NCBI GenBank assembly: GCA_964020155.1
Contig: OZ026547.1
Coordinates: 3,146,131-3,176,130 of the forward strand
Direction: 5' to 3'
DNA from: Chondrilla cf. caribensis
Lineage: Eukaryota; Porifera; Demospongiae; Chondrillida; Chondrillidae
Length of the DNA stretch: 30,000 nucleotides
A program made the position numbers and the translations under genes. Below the pieces are notes generated by a model. The model did no database searches, was not told where the DNA came from, and worked only from the letters and a program-made list of their open reading frames with translations. Shown here in pieces: positions 29,700 through 30,000 of the stretch (positions within the stretch are counted from its first letter, which is position 1; each line of letters begins with the position of its first letter).

Positions 29700-30000
29700 G
29701 TCAAGACGTTGCCATGGTTACTATTATCAAACCTGAATGCAACAAGGTGTTGTTAGCTGATTGAACATCTGGTGACATTACAGAGTAATAACATGACCAA
29801 ATTTGGGTGGGCATGGCAGTGGTAGGGCTTCATTCGAGGAGGAGTTTTCCAATTAGCAACTGCAAGACAACAGGACAACACAGAACCTACAACCCCCCCA
29901 CTTAAATGACAGACACACAGTCCAACAACAACCAAATGTACAGGACAGTGTCCTTTGACCTCCTCAACAGCAAGCACACAGTACCATCTACTACACTCTC
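29700..30000 (+). repeat. Dispersed repeat family, copy 3 (runs off the window)
   Basis: Same family as 13,330-13,960: GTTGCCATGG, then TTGAACATCTGGTGA, GGAGGAGTT, ACACAGAACCTACAACCCCC and GACACACAGTCCAACAACA in the same order. It is about 75-80 percent similar by eye. Confidence 0.85.

Overview
This looks like an intron-rich, repeat-dense nuclear contig from an animal. The evidence is GT-AG spliced exons, very long (CA)n/(GT)n tracts, many short TA-flanked inverted-repeat elements, a Tc1/mariner transposon and no operon-like gene packing. A marine invertebrate is likely. A sponge is my best guess, because ankyrin/COR-like proteins are plentiful there, but this is weakly supported. All splice sites were called by eye.

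Positions 1-10,290 (minus strand) hold 14 consecutive exons of one large gene that runs off the left edge. All 13 exon junctions keep reading phase and together give 1,034 codons without a stop. In protein order they encode an ankyrin-repeat segment, several coiled-coil exons, a Ser/Pro-rich linker, and a C-terminal module that resembles the winged-helix/COR region of ROCO- or NLR-like proteins. The introns are filled with microsatellites and minisatellites, and GT repeats often start at or just after the 5' splice site. The 5' end of the gene is not identified. A possible membrane-segment exon lies near 11.8-11.93 kb.

Positions 10.3-17.7 kb are mostly non-coding. They hold minisatellites whose units carry perfect ETS, AP-1 or E-box core motifs, two fold-back inverted repeats, and members of a dispersed repeat family that reappears at the right edge. 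A 120-codon plus-strand ORF at 17,762-18,124 encodes a small basic protein with an N-myristoylation-like start.

Positions 18.8-23.5 kb are a graveyard of short non-autonomous elements with terminal inverted repeats and TA target sites, several of them pogo/Tc1-like.

Positions 23,682-27,816 form a complete 4.1-kb Tc1/mariner-superfamily transposon. It has 26-bp perfect ends, a TA duplication, an intact 332-codon DD34E transposase (minus strand), and a second, convergent, intact 444-codon gene with an NLS, a T/P/S-rich tandem-repeat linker, a coiled coil and a probable BEN domain. A 5'-truncated retroelement fragment sits between the two genes' 3' ends. Both ends carry dense GTTAAC/TAACGG motifs, including a 30-bp perfect palindrome. 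This two-gene transposon is the most interesting system in the window.

Positions 27.8-30 kb hold more nested repeats, a 175-bp MITE with perfect ends, and the second copy of the dispersed repeat.
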